A DNA stretch of 64,000 bases from Cupriavidus pampae (GTDB lineage Bacteria; Pseudomonadota; Gammaproteobacteria; Burkholderiales; Burkholderiaceae). The position numbers and the translations under genes were made by a program. The stretch is taken from positions 1 to 64,000 of the forward strand of contig NZ_CAJZAG010000015.1 of NCBI RefSeq assembly GCF_914271485.1, read 5' to 3'. Within the stretch, counting starts at the first letter, position 1. Each line of letters opens with the position of its first letter. The notes beneath the pieces are model-generated. The model ran no database searches. It was not told the origin of the DNA and saw only the letters and a program-made list of their open reading frames with translations. Shown here one piece after another: positions 36,902-45,300 of this stretch.

Positions 36902-37321
36902 ATGACCCATCGTAACGCCGTTGCCATCGTCGAAAACTTCTGGAAAGAGGTCTGGCAATCTCGCAATCCCGATGCCATTGACGCTCTTGTTGCCGAAGAT
37001 TTTGGCATTACATCGGGGGGCGTACTCATCGAGTCGCGCCCCCTCTTCAAACAATGGGTGGCCAGGTTCCTGGCAAGCATTAATGATTTCCGCTTTGAAG
37101 TTGTGGAGTCTTTCCAAGACGAGTCCGGTAGCCGTGTGGTTTCTCGCTGGGTGGTGACCGGGCGTAACAACGGCTTCATGGGCTCTCACCCTTGCCAATC
37201 GCCTATCCGCATGACCGGTACGGCAGTTATGCATGTACGCCCGGATGGATTACTGCAGCACAATTGGGTAGAACGCAGCGCACTCGAAGTGCATCGCAGC
37301 CTCGCCGCCGCCAATAGTTAA
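36902..37321 (+). CDS. NTF2-like (SnoaL-type) protein, paralogue of 55636-56064
   Basis: This 139-residue protein has an NTF2-like cone fold: VENFWKEVWQSRNPDAIDALVAEDFGI, WVARFLASINDFRFEVVESF and RWVVTGRNNGFMG. Such proteins bind hydrophobic small molecules, often as isomerases or dehydratases. It is about 70% identical by eye to the 55636 product. Its stop is one base from the start of a DUF2798 gene, so the two are translationally coupled. Confidence 0.85.
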   Translation: MTHRNAVAIVENFWKEVWQSRNPDAIDALVAEDFGITSGGVLIESRPLFKQWVARFLASINDFRFEVVESFQDESGSRVVSRWVVTGRNNGFMGSHPCQSPIRMTGTAVMHVRPDGLLQHNWVERSALEVHRSLAAANS

Positions 37322-37322
37322 C

Positions 37323-37667
37323 ATGGCTCTTAACGGTTTGCGCATACCCCGACGATATGGCCACTTGGTGTTTGGCGTCATTCAATCCGGGCTAACATGC
37401 GCGATTGCAGCTTCCATTGGCAGCGCCCCTTTTCTTGCGCAGGGAAGTTTCCTAGGGCATTGGGTGCGAGCGTTTGGCGTCGGATGGTTGATCATGCTTC
37501 CCGTCGTGGTCGCGGCTGGACCTGTCATACATCGCATAGTGGGATTGGTGACGGCTGAATGCGACACGGGTCACTCCGAGGCGGATCGACACAGGCTAAG
37601 ACAGGAAGACGACCCGCAGATCGCAGGAGGGCGAGAAGAAGAGGCGCAGAGCAAGTGGAAGTCGTGA
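37323..37667 (+). CDS. DUF2798-family small membrane protein
   Basis: This 114-residue protein has two predicted membrane helices (about 14-33 and 48-72), separated by the conserved FLGHWVRAFGVGWLIMLP, as in DUF2798 proteins. The family N-terminal IPRRYGHLVFGVIQSGLT is present. A charged C-terminal extension (about 80-114) is longer than typical. It is coupled to the NTF2-like gene and probably works with it, perhaps by bringing its product to the membrane (inference). Confidence 0.78.
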   Translation: MALNGLRIPRRYGHLVFGVIQSGLTCAIAASIGSAPFLAQGSFLGHWVRAFGVGWLIMLPVVVAAGPVIHRIVGLVTAECDTGHSEADRHRLRQEDDPQIAGGREEEAQSKWKS

Positions 37668-37874
37668 TCGCACTGGGCGTATTCCGCGCAGAATCCTCGC
37701 CGATGCTGCCACGAAATGAATGGCGGAAGCATTGCTGGAATGCGCGTCTGAGCGACGAGGGTCATGACGCTCGCGGCCCGCGTCGTATGCCCTCCCCAGT
37801 CTTCTTACGCAGGAATCCAGCCGCAGAGTGGGCATCCTTTTACGGTGCGGCATTCTAGGGTGACACTACCAGCG

Positions 37875-38123
37875 CTACGCTCGGCCAGCACTGATTCGAA
37901 AACCCTGCCGCACTCTTTGGATGCACGGCAGATGACCATAGGCTCTGAGGCGAGCCACGTCTTCTCGTGCCGATACGAGCATACCCTTCGAGCCTAGCGC
38001 GGCCGCTTCTATGCCAAAGACACCACATTTCGCGCACGAATACCTGTAGCCCCGCAGATGAGATGACCGCACTCGCCCTGCGTCAGCGCCGCACAACGGG
38101 CAAGTTGCAAGTTCCGAAAGCAT
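37875..38123 (-). CDS. Small zinc-ribbon-like protein downstream of a LexA box
   Basis: This 82-residue protein begins MLSELATCPLCGADAG and continues RYSCAKCG, a Cys-x2-Cys ... Cys-x2-Cys zinc ribbon, then a basic helical segment. ATG at 38123 follows GGAG. It resembles no named family I can recall. Seventeen bases upstream lies a near-consensus LexA box, so it is probably induced by DNA damage. Confidence 0.6.
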   Translation of the reverse strand: MLSELATCPLCGADAGRVRSSHLRGYRYSCAKCGVFGIEAAALGSKGMLVSAREDVARLRAYGHLPCIQRVRQGFRISAGRA

Positions 38124-38137
38124 GGCCTCTCCAAGTA

Positions 38138-38157
38138 TGCTGTACAAATATACAGTA
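38138..38157. promoter_or_regulatory. LexA (SOS) box
   Basis: CTGTACAAATATACAG (38140-38155) fits CTGT-N8-ACAG and, with flanks, matches the E. coli SOS consensus at 17 of 20 positions by eye. It is placed to control the minus-strand zinc-ribbon gene starting at 38123. Confidence 0.75.
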
Positions 38158-38390
38158 TCAGTATAGGGGACCCTGGGTCGAAGAGAGGAGAAAGGTCGCG
38201 GTAAATCTAGCCTGGAGGCGACCCGAAAACACGACATGCGGCTGAAGTCGGTCCCGGTGCACTCGAGCCGTGAGTTGTCGCTGCGACGTGCAACGACTCC
38301 GACTATTGTTGGGCGCCTCGCGCTGAGCGGTGATGACGCATGACTGTCGACGCCCAAATGGCTGCTACGCCGCCATGCGCGAAGGTATCT

Positions 38391-38681
38391 CTAACGTTCT
38401 TCCGGGACGACGAGGTGGGCGGCAGTGACGCTTGTTTCGATGGCACTGAACGTGCGGACAATTCCATGCAGGTCTAAAGCGCAGAAACCAAAGTGCCGCA
38501 GTTCCGCTAGAACTGTCGGCGGATAAATGCCGACCATCGGCGTGTCGTCGGCGAGTTCCGTGAGGGCCTCGTATTCGGGCTGTCCGAGCCACTGCTGGAG
38601 ATCAAGCGGGCAATCTAGAAGTCTGCGGTGCGCCGGCAAAAACAATGCGCGGTCCCGATTGCGAACAAGGCGGATGTTCAT
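38391..38681 (-). CDS. Conserved hypothetical protein
   Basis: A 96-residue protein, MNIRLVRNRDRALFLPAHRRLLDC ... EYEALTELADDTPMVGIYPPTVLAEL, with no signal peptide or known motif. No strong SD precedes 38681. The reading is coherent and not the shadow of another gene, so it is kept at moderate confidence. Confidence 0.5.
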   Translation of the reverse strand: MNIRLVRNRDRALFLPAHRRLLDCPLDLQQWLGQPEYEALTELADDTPMVGIYPPTVLAELRHFGFCALDLHGIVRTFSAIETSVTAAHLVVPEER

Positions 38682-38914
38682 GACGTAGCAAGGAACGAGA
38701 GCTGAGCTGACAGCGGGCGTAACGAGCGTGTGGACGGTGCGCCCATATTCAACTTAGCAAAGTTACCATAGCCGTCAAGAGGTCCGGGGGCGTGACGGGG
38801 CATGCTGTCGGACAGGCACCGACATCTACTTCCGGGGGGCACAGCTACGATGGTTCCAATCCCTCCTCACGCCGATTGCTGGCACCGCCGCTTGGCTGTG
38901 GAGGGCTACCTAGG

Positions 38915-39166
38915 ATGGTTTTGGACAATAGCGAAGGACATACATCGCAGCCGTACCGGGGATTCACCCTGCATGCGCTTGTGTTCCGACCGGCCTCCCC
39001 CATGGATCCCAACTGGGGCTACGAAGTCGTTGTCATAGACGACCAAGGCGAACTGAAGAGCGGCCCCCATTCACCCGTGAGTGGTTATCTCACGCGCGGA
39101 GCCGCAGAGGATGCGGGCACTCGCCGCGGACGTCTCGCCGTCGATGTATTACTCGACCTCCTTTGA
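38915..39166 (+). CDS. Small YRGF-type conserved hypothetical protein, paralogue of 13699-13959
   Basis: This 83-residue protein has QPYRGFTLHALVFRPASPMDPNWGYEVVVIDDQG and ends GPHSPVSGYLTRGAAEDAGTRRGRLAVDVLLDLL. Layout and motifs match the 13699 product. ATG at 38915 has GAGGG nine bases before it; an upstream open frame adds 41 unrelated residues. Function unknown. Confidence 0.68.
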   Translation: MVLDNSEGHTSQPYRGFTLHALVFRPASPMDPNWGYEVVVIDDQGELKSGPHSPVSGYLTRGAAEDAGTRRGRLAVDVLLDLL

Positions 39167-39348
39167 TGCCGTCGCACGAACGCCGGATCGCGCTAAAGAA
39201 AGGCAGCTGGTTTGTCGTCGGTCACCTGCGCATTTCGGCACCGCGCGGCGCTGCCTATGCTCACACGCGATTGGGCGAACTAATGCGCACATTTTTTATC
39301 TGCGCGGGCGCCGAGGCAGCGTTAGAGCAAGTCCTCTAAGCTTACCTC

Positions 39349-39377
39349 TTGCTTATCTATCTAGTAGTAGATAATAT
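39349..39377 (+). promoter_or_regulatory. Sigma-70-type promoter with operator in its spacer
   Basis: TTGCTT (39349-39354) and TAATAT (39372-39377) are separated by exactly 17 bases, which read ATCTATCTAGTAGTAGA. A bound protein there would block RNA polymerase, the usual arrangement for repression. Confidence 0.6.
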
Positions 39378-39497
39378 TCCCCACATGGACGCCGTTGCAC
39401 TGCCCGGCAGCAAACAGAAGCACCGGACAGCAGCATCGGACCCGCAGCAGAGCAGTTAGACAAGTACCGGATAGACGGTCTTTTTTTGAACCCGATC

Positions 39498-39515
39498 ATC
39501 TACCTAGTAGTAGAT
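39498..39515. repeat. Second copy of the 18-bp operator-like site
   Basis: ATCTACCTAGTAGTAGAT differs from the 39355 copy at one position. The ends ATCTA/TAGAT are inverted, so each copy is a partial dyad. It lies 87 bases before the gene start. Confidence 0.6.
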
Positions 39516-39584
39516 GTACAACGGAAAAAGATCCCTGAAACAGATACCGGGCCGACAGAAGCGGCCCAAAGCCAGGAGCAAATC

Positions 39585-39968
39585 ATGAACGCCAAGACCA
39601 TCCTTACCGCCGCCGCCCTTGCCGCCGCTTTCATCGGTGGTGCCGCTCAAGCTGCTCAGGGTAGCCGCGACCCGTATCTCGACGGTGCCCGCACGATCAG
39701 CGAACCGCGCAGCACATTCACCGACGGTGCCCGCATCAGCAACCGTGATGGCTATACCGATGGCGCACGGGTCGGCAAGGCCGACCCCTACACTGACGGT
39801 GCTCGCCTCGTAGCCGGCCTGGACCGCACCGGGGTCTCCGCCGAACCCGCCCGCAAGGTTGACCCGTACACCGACGGTGCCCGCGACATCAACCGTCCGC
39901 GCAACCCGTTTGTCGATGGCGCCCGTAACGGCCAACGTGACGTGTACACCGACGGCGCGCTGGTCTGA
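39585..39968 (+). CDS. Secreted DGAR-repeat protein
   Basis: This 127-residue protein has a signal peptide (residues 1-23, cleavage after AQA) and seven copies of an eight-residue unit ending DGAR (DPYLDGAR, STFTDGAR, DGYTDGAR, DPYTDGAR twice, NPFVDGAR, DVYTDGAL). Acidic Asp and aromatic residues recur in each, which could bind cations or sugars. Small proteins of this sort occur in Burkholderiales periplasms; function unknown. Start follows AGGAGCAAATC. Two terminator-type hairpins follow. Confidence 0.85.
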   Translation: MNAKTILTAAALAAAFIGGAAQAAQGSRDPYLDGARTISEPRSTFTDGARISNRDGYTDGARVGKADPYTDGARLVAGLDRTGVSAEPARKVDPYTDGARDINRPRNPFVDGARNGQRDVYTDGALV

Positions 39969-39985
39969 TCGATAGTTGCTCCGGC

Positions 39986-40055
39986 CCCTCATGCGCGGAC
40001 CCTCCCGCCGCGCATGAGGGTGCAAGAAGAGACCGGCGGCTCGAGCCGCCGGTTT
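39986..40055 (+). terminator. Two tandem hairpins after the DGAR-repeat gene
   Basis: CCCTCATGCGCGG / CCGCGCATGAGGG (13-bp perfect arms, 39986-39998 and 40008-40020), then CCGGCGGC-TCGA-GCCGCCGG (40033-40052) followed by TTT. They would stop transcription leaving the gene and protect the mRNA 3' end. Confidence 0.75.
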
Positions 40056-40206
40056 CCCGTTTACGTGCCGTGCACTTGTGCGTCTAACACGAACAATGCA
40101 GAGGCCGGACAGCTGGCGTGCCGGTTCCGATGAGCACTGATATAGTCAAACTCGTTGAATTGCCGCATACCGAAACGCCGTGCTCCCATGTCGCCTTTGC
40201 GAGGAT

Positions 40207-40389
40207 ATGTTTGGACAACCCGGACATAAGCCTCCCCATTCCCAATTAATTGGCAGCCGCCTTCAGGCATCTAGTGCTGCAGGCAGCGGATTTCGATATA
40301 TCTGCGGCGATTGCGGTTGCACTATTGCCCTAGTCTCCGACGATGAAGGTTCAGACAAGTGGGCGCAAGCGGGTCGTGTGCCTTCATAG
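40207..40389 (+). CDS. Small CxxCxC zinc-ribbon-like protein
   Basis: A 60-residue frame with GSGFRYICGDCGCTIALVSDDEGSDKWAQ; the Cys-x2-Cys-x-Cys cluster could bind zinc. GAGGAT precedes the ATG. It is short and unassigned; an antisense frame at 40061-40270 is also open, so support is limited. Confidence 0.4.
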   Translation: MFGQPGHKPPHSQLIGSRLQASSAAGSGFRYICGDCGCTIALVSDDEGSDKWAQAGRVPS

Positions 40390-40480
40390 CGCTCTGCCCC
40401 CAACCGGAGTGAAGCACATGTTGAAGATGGCGAAAACGCCGGATGGCTCCGACGAGTCGCACGCGACGACAGGGAATTAG

Positions 40481-40760
40481 TTACAGGGTGAGCGTCCTCA
40501 GATTAGCCCCGAAGTAGCGTACCGGCGCCGTGCCCGAAGTACGCCTGAACAACGCGATGAAAGCGCTCACGTTGTTAAGCCGAGTTCAAGAGCTACGCTA
40601 CGCTCGCGACCGTCTCACACGCCGCCAGCAGCTCCAGCACTGCTAGCCGAGCGCGCTGACGCCACGCAGTGAACGTCAGCCCTGTCTGGCCGATGGCCCA
40701 GTCCGTTGACGACCTCCCGCAAGCGGTGACGCGACGTGGAAACCTCTGCGCCCGACGTCG
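40481..40760 (-). pseudogene. AraC-family regulator remnant (C-terminal HTH)
   Basis: Read across two frames, the minus strand gives TGLTFTAWRQRARLAVLELLAACETVASVALELGL, then after frameshifts VSAFIALFRRTSGTAPVRYFGANL and a stop at 40481-40483. This is the characteristic second HTH of AraC regulators. Internal stops and frameshifts and no N-terminal domain show it is a dead fragment. Confidence 0.7.
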
Positions 40761-40801
40761 CCGGCAATATATGGATTGCTTATCATTGAGCAGCGAAAAA
40801 C

Positions 40802-40827
40802 ATTGCATAAACAATAATTTATGCAAT
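40802..40827. promoter_or_regulatory. Perfect 26-bp inverted repeat upstream of the LRAT gene
   Basis: ATTGCATAAA (40802-40811) and TTTATGCAAT (40818-40827) are exact inverted arms around CAATAA, 29 bases before the gene start in a locally AT-rich patch. A dimeric repressor or activator site is the simplest reading. Confidence 0.7.
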
Positions 40828-40856
40828 ACGTAAAAATGTTTAATTTTCATTGATGC

Positions 40857-41438
40857 ATGGCGCGGCCTACGCTCCAGTCAATTCTTCGTGATTGTCTGGA
40901 CATTCAAATGGACCGCCAACCGATCTCCGACCCAGCGCGCAGCGCCACGGCACGCCTGACGCGACGCTATCCCGAAGCCAGCACGGAGCCGCCGATCGGT
41001 GCGCACCTCATCTCGCCGCGTCGTGGCTATAGCCATCACGGCATCTACGTGGGAGATGGCAACGTTGTGCATTACGCAGGTCTTGCCGGAGCGCTACGTC
41101 GTGGCCCCATTGAGGAAGTCAGCATCACGCATTTCGCGGCTGGGCACGAGGTCTTGTTCGCACCCCATGCGGCCCCCGCATACGTCCGTCAGGAAGCCGT
41201 GCAGCGTGCACGGTCGCGTCTGGGCGAGAATCGTTACCGGCTGCTGACCAACAACTGCGAACACTTTTGCACCTGGTGCCTGTATGGGGAAGGACGTAGC
41301 GAACAGGTGCTCGCATGCTTGGTGGATCCGCGGGCGGCGCTTCGGACGGTGCTATGCCTCTTCATTGCCTTCCTCGTGACGGCATGGCCGATATCGTTAG
41401 CGTCGGTATCGTCAATAAATCGCACCGACCTTGCGTGA
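40857..41438 (+). CDS. LRAT-fold (NlpC/P60-like) protein with C-terminal membrane helix
   Basis: This 193-residue protein belongs to the lecithin:retinol acyltransferase-like cysteine fold. It has the GAHLISPRRGYSHHGIYVGDG box (catalytic His, His60/61), VHYAG, and NNCEHFC with the catalytic Cys134. A hydrophobic helix follows at about 163-184. Bacterial members act as acyltransferases, hydrolases or effectors; substrate unknown. It lies right behind a perfect palindrome in AT-rich DNA and could have been acquired. The first about 45 residues are unlike the family and the start lacks a clear SD. Confidence 0.82.
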   Translation: MARPTLQSILRDCLDIQMDRQPISDPARSATARLTRRYPEASTEPPIGAHLISPRRGYSHHGIYVGDGNVVHYAGLAGALRRGPIEEVSITHFAAGHEVLFAPHAAPAYVRQEAVQRARSRLGENRYRLLTNNCEHFCTWCLYGEGRSEQVLACLVDPRAALRTVLCLFIAFLVTAWPISLASVSSINRTDLA

Positions 41439-42307
41439 GGCGCCACTGCCGGACGTCAATCCTGACTACGCAGGAGAACAGATCATGGAGCCGGAAAGCT
41501 AACTGGTAGCGTCGCAGAAGACGATGGAAGCCTGTGGATTGCGGTAATGCAGCCTGCTGCGGAGCGATCCGAAATGCGTGCTGGCATCTCTCGGCAATCA
41601 GACCATTCGACGATACAGGACAACGTCGCACCCCGTCATACGATGAACCTGATATGTCAGAATCAGCTTCAAACAGCGACTCACTGTTTCATTAGAAAAT
41701 AATAATAACGCCGCGTGGAATTCTTCACTTCCACATCAACTTCGCCATGACATCATCAGGATATGCATCTCGACCAAGCTCGGGAACATCCAATGTGTTG
41801 GGTTCAGCGCGGAGATTTCAGTGGCCCCCGATACGAGGCGCTATCTGTTCCCTATGGTTTGCGTCACACCATCCATGCTGGGAACGCACGTAAATGCCGG
41901 CCCACTCCCGGGGGCTCACGCAACAAGCGTCTGCGAGCGTGCGATGACATGTCCCCGCTTTGATGACGTATATGCATCCCATCCGCCATTCCGCTTTGCC
42001 CGTGCAACAAGCCTCCGTCACGGGAAGGAGAAGGTCCCGGGCTGGGCAAAAGATGAGCTCGAGCGGAATAACAACATGGAAAAAGATGGCGAGGCGATTC
42101 TCTACGCCGGGGTGATAGCGGAACATACCAACCTCGAATCGCACATGCACCGTCGGCGCGACCGACGTTTCCCTGCCGACTCCCGTCTGCAGCCAGTGAT
42201 CGCTTGTCGTTCATTCGCACAACGTCCAACCTGAGTTGGTTGCGGCGGCGGAGGACGAACCAGCCGACGAACATGAAATAGCTCAACGTCGGCACAAGGG
42301 AGGCACG
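41439..42307. other. Stretch with an Ivy-like remnant before the first autotransporter
   Basis: Only the partial Ivy-like frame at 41821-42234 has support. The rest (41439-41820) shows nothing. Confidence 0.4.
41821..42234 (+). pseudogene. Decayed Ivy-like gene preceding the autotransporter
   Basis: Part of this frame (ERAMTCPRFDDVYASHPPFRFARATSLRHGKEKVPGWAKDEL) matches ASQCPKLDEVYAATPAFRHALSLSLRHGDEVVPEWVKVKL in the intact gene at 61911-62486. After that the two diverge, and it has no signal peptide. It sits in the same position before an autotransporter, so it is a degraded copy of the same module. Confidence 0.55.
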
Positions 42308-45300
42308 ATGAAGAGCATTCACCAAGCAAAGGCGACAGGTGCGGCGCGGCCGAACGGACGCCATAACGCTCACTACCTGCTAGTTGGGGTTGCTGTCGCC
42401 GGTCTCACAAGCGAGGCAGACGCGCAAACATGCACGACGATCGGCACGGGCCAAGTGTCTGCAACCGACACTTGTACTGTGGGTGCCGCGTCCATCAGTA
42501 CCACCGCAGCCAATCCGATTGCCATGACTGGTACCGGCACCGGCGCGAACCTGACGGACAACGGAACAACGCTCGGCCTCTCCGTAGCGAATGCCATCGG
42601 CGTGAACGCCCTTGCGGGCGCGCGAATCAACTTCAATGGCGGGAGCGTCAACACGACATCAAACACCGCCGCGCTAGCCAATGGCCAGATCGGCCTGCGC
42701 GCGACTGGTGCCGGGAGTTCCATCTTTGCCGATTCCGTACAGATCAATATGAGACCCGCTGCCGGTGTTTCCCTGTCGGCGGTCAGGGCCGAGGACGGCG
42801 GCACAGTCACGCTCAGCAACACCACCATTAACATTGGCAGCGCCGGTAGCGGCAGAAACTTCAATCATGGGCTGGTCGCCAGCGGCGCAAACAGCAACAT
42901 CTTTGCGACCGGGATCAACGTCACAGCTGCCTCAAACTTCTCGAATGCCGCCCGCGCGGAGCTCGGCGGTACCGTGACGCTGGTCAGCAGCACGCTCGCT
43001 GCCACCGGCGCCGGCAACGCGGTCAGCGGCCCCGCAGCCGCGGCGAGCGCCTTATCGGGTGGCACGCTGGTGATTCGGGGTGCCAACACAATCCTCAGCG
43101 GCGGCGTCAGCAACCAGTCGCATGGTCTGTTTGTCTCAGATGTGGGTTCGACAGCTACTGTATCGGATGCAACGATCCTGGCAGTGGGCGGCAGTAACTC
43201 GAACGGCGTTTTTGCAGACAACGGTGGCAGCGCCGCAATCTCGAGCAGCACCATCAGCTCGGCAACATCTCGCGGTGTGTGGGTAACCAACGGGGCGAGC
43301 GTAAGCCTGACCAATACCACTGTCACGAGTGCAATCAGCAACGCGGTCGCCGCCGGAGCCGGTGGCAGCGTCACCATTGACGGGGGGCGTCTGGAGAACA
43401 GCGGCCAGGTGCCGACACTCTCTGTTGGAGGCGTGAACACAACGGCAACCACGCACAACACCGCCATCATAAGCACCGGCAACGCGAATGCCCCTGGCGT
43501 GTATGTCGGTACCGACGCGCTCGCGACGATCAATGGAGGTACCGTCGACACATTCGGCACGACGGAACGTGGCCAGCGTGTCAAGGGAATCGCCGCAAAT
43601 ACCCCAAATGCGCGCCTCATTGCCAATGATCTCGGGATACACACCCATGGCGATGAAGCGATTGGCGTCGCCGCCGACGACGGGGGTACGGTCACATTGA
43701 ATCGTTCAACCGTCCTCACTGATGGGCGCAATGCAATTGGCGTCTACGCGGGGGTTGACCCAACTAAGCCTGGACAGGCCGTCGTCGTCGCTAACGCATC
43801 GGCGATCGAGACGTTCGGTGAAATCGCTCACGGTGCCCAGGCACAGGCGCAGACCTCGCTTGCGATCCCGGCAACCGTCACGCTCAATGACAACACTTCC
43901 GTCATCACGCATGGAGCCGGGGCGGTCGGTTTGCGCGCGGTGCTCAAAGGAAAAGTCGAGGCACTGCAAGGTAGTAACGTCACAACTGAGGGTTCGGCCG
44001 CCCATGGCATGCTCGCCCTCGGTGACCAAAGCCTCGTGATTCTCAACGGTGCAACGGTAACGACAAGTGGCATCGCGGCACATGGCGGGGTGGCGCGAGA
44101 CAGCGGCCGCATCAGCGGCACGAACGCCACGGTGACGGCGACGAATGCCAACGCTGCCGCCTTGTATGTTGCCGCGGATATGAGTCCCACCTCTGCGGAT
44201 TTCACGACGTCGGCGCTCAGCAATCGCAGTGGGCCGACCATCGCAATCGCCGGCGCCGGTACCGTCTCGCTCGTCAACTCGACGGTCTCTGGCAGCGGCG
44301 AGTGGCTCCGTGTCGGCACGCCAGCAGACTTCCCGACGCTTCCCGCACCAGAAAATCCTATCGCCCGACCGGAGCCCGTGCCGCCCGGAGAGGATCCATC
44401 GACGCCGCCCGCAGACTTGCTGCTTTCAGCCGGAGCCCTCTCCACTATCGCAAAAACTCCTCAGGCTCTGGATACCTTTGCCACGGTTGATGCGTCCGGA
44501 TCGATGCTGATAGGGTCAGCTATCACCATGCCAGGAAGCACATCAACCGTTACCTTACGCAACAGCACCCAGTGGGACCTGACGGGAAACTCGAACCTGA
44601 CGAATCTCACCAACGACGCGAGCCGCATTCTCTTCTCTACTCCGGTCGCGGGAGCGTTTAAGACGCTGACAGTGAGCAATTATGCAGGGGCCAATGGTGC
44701 GTTGATTGGACTCAACACCGTGCTCGCCGCGGACAACTCGCCTTCGGACAAGCTGGTCATCGACGGCGGTAAGGCAACGGGCGGCACCGGGCTGCGCATC
44801 ACCAACGCAGGCGGTGCGGGCGCGCTGACACAGGCCAACGGCATCATGGTCGTCGATGCCGTCAATGGCGGCACGACCACTGCGAGCGCATTCGTACTAT
44901 CCGGACGCGCGGTTGCCGGACCATACGAATATCGCCTATTCCGCAGCAGCATTGACAGCTCCAATCCACAGGCCTGGTACCTGCGCTCGGATCAGACGCC
45001 CGCGCCCCCCGTTCCTCCGCCCAACCCTGACGTCATTCCAGTGCCCCCAACACCGTTGTATCGCCCCGAGGTTGCCGCCTATCTGGCCAATCAGCGACTG
45101 GCTGCGGGGTTCCTGGTGCACAGCCTGCACGACCGACTGGGAGAGCCGCAGTGGACCGAGCAGCAACGCTTCGACAATGATGACCAGAAACGCGGCGCGG
45201 GATGGGTCCGGCTGGTAGGCAAGGACATCGGCTCGCGCAGCCGCGATGGCAACTTCGACGTGAACAGCGATGTCTGGATGCTTCAGGGCGGTGGCGACGT

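Larger units (their letters stand above)
39167..39584. other. Regulatory region of the DGAR-repeat gene
   Basis: It holds two copies of an 18-bp operator-like site at 39355-39372 and 39498-39515. The first sits inside the spacer of a good sigma-70-type promoter (39349-39377). No gene was seen. Confidence 0.5.

Noticed and set aside
40061..40270. 69-codon minus-strand frame
   Set aside because: No SD and overlaps the better zinc-ribbon frame at 40207.
42865..44445. Long minus-strand frames opposite the first autotransporter
   Set aside because: Shadows of repetitive passenger codons.
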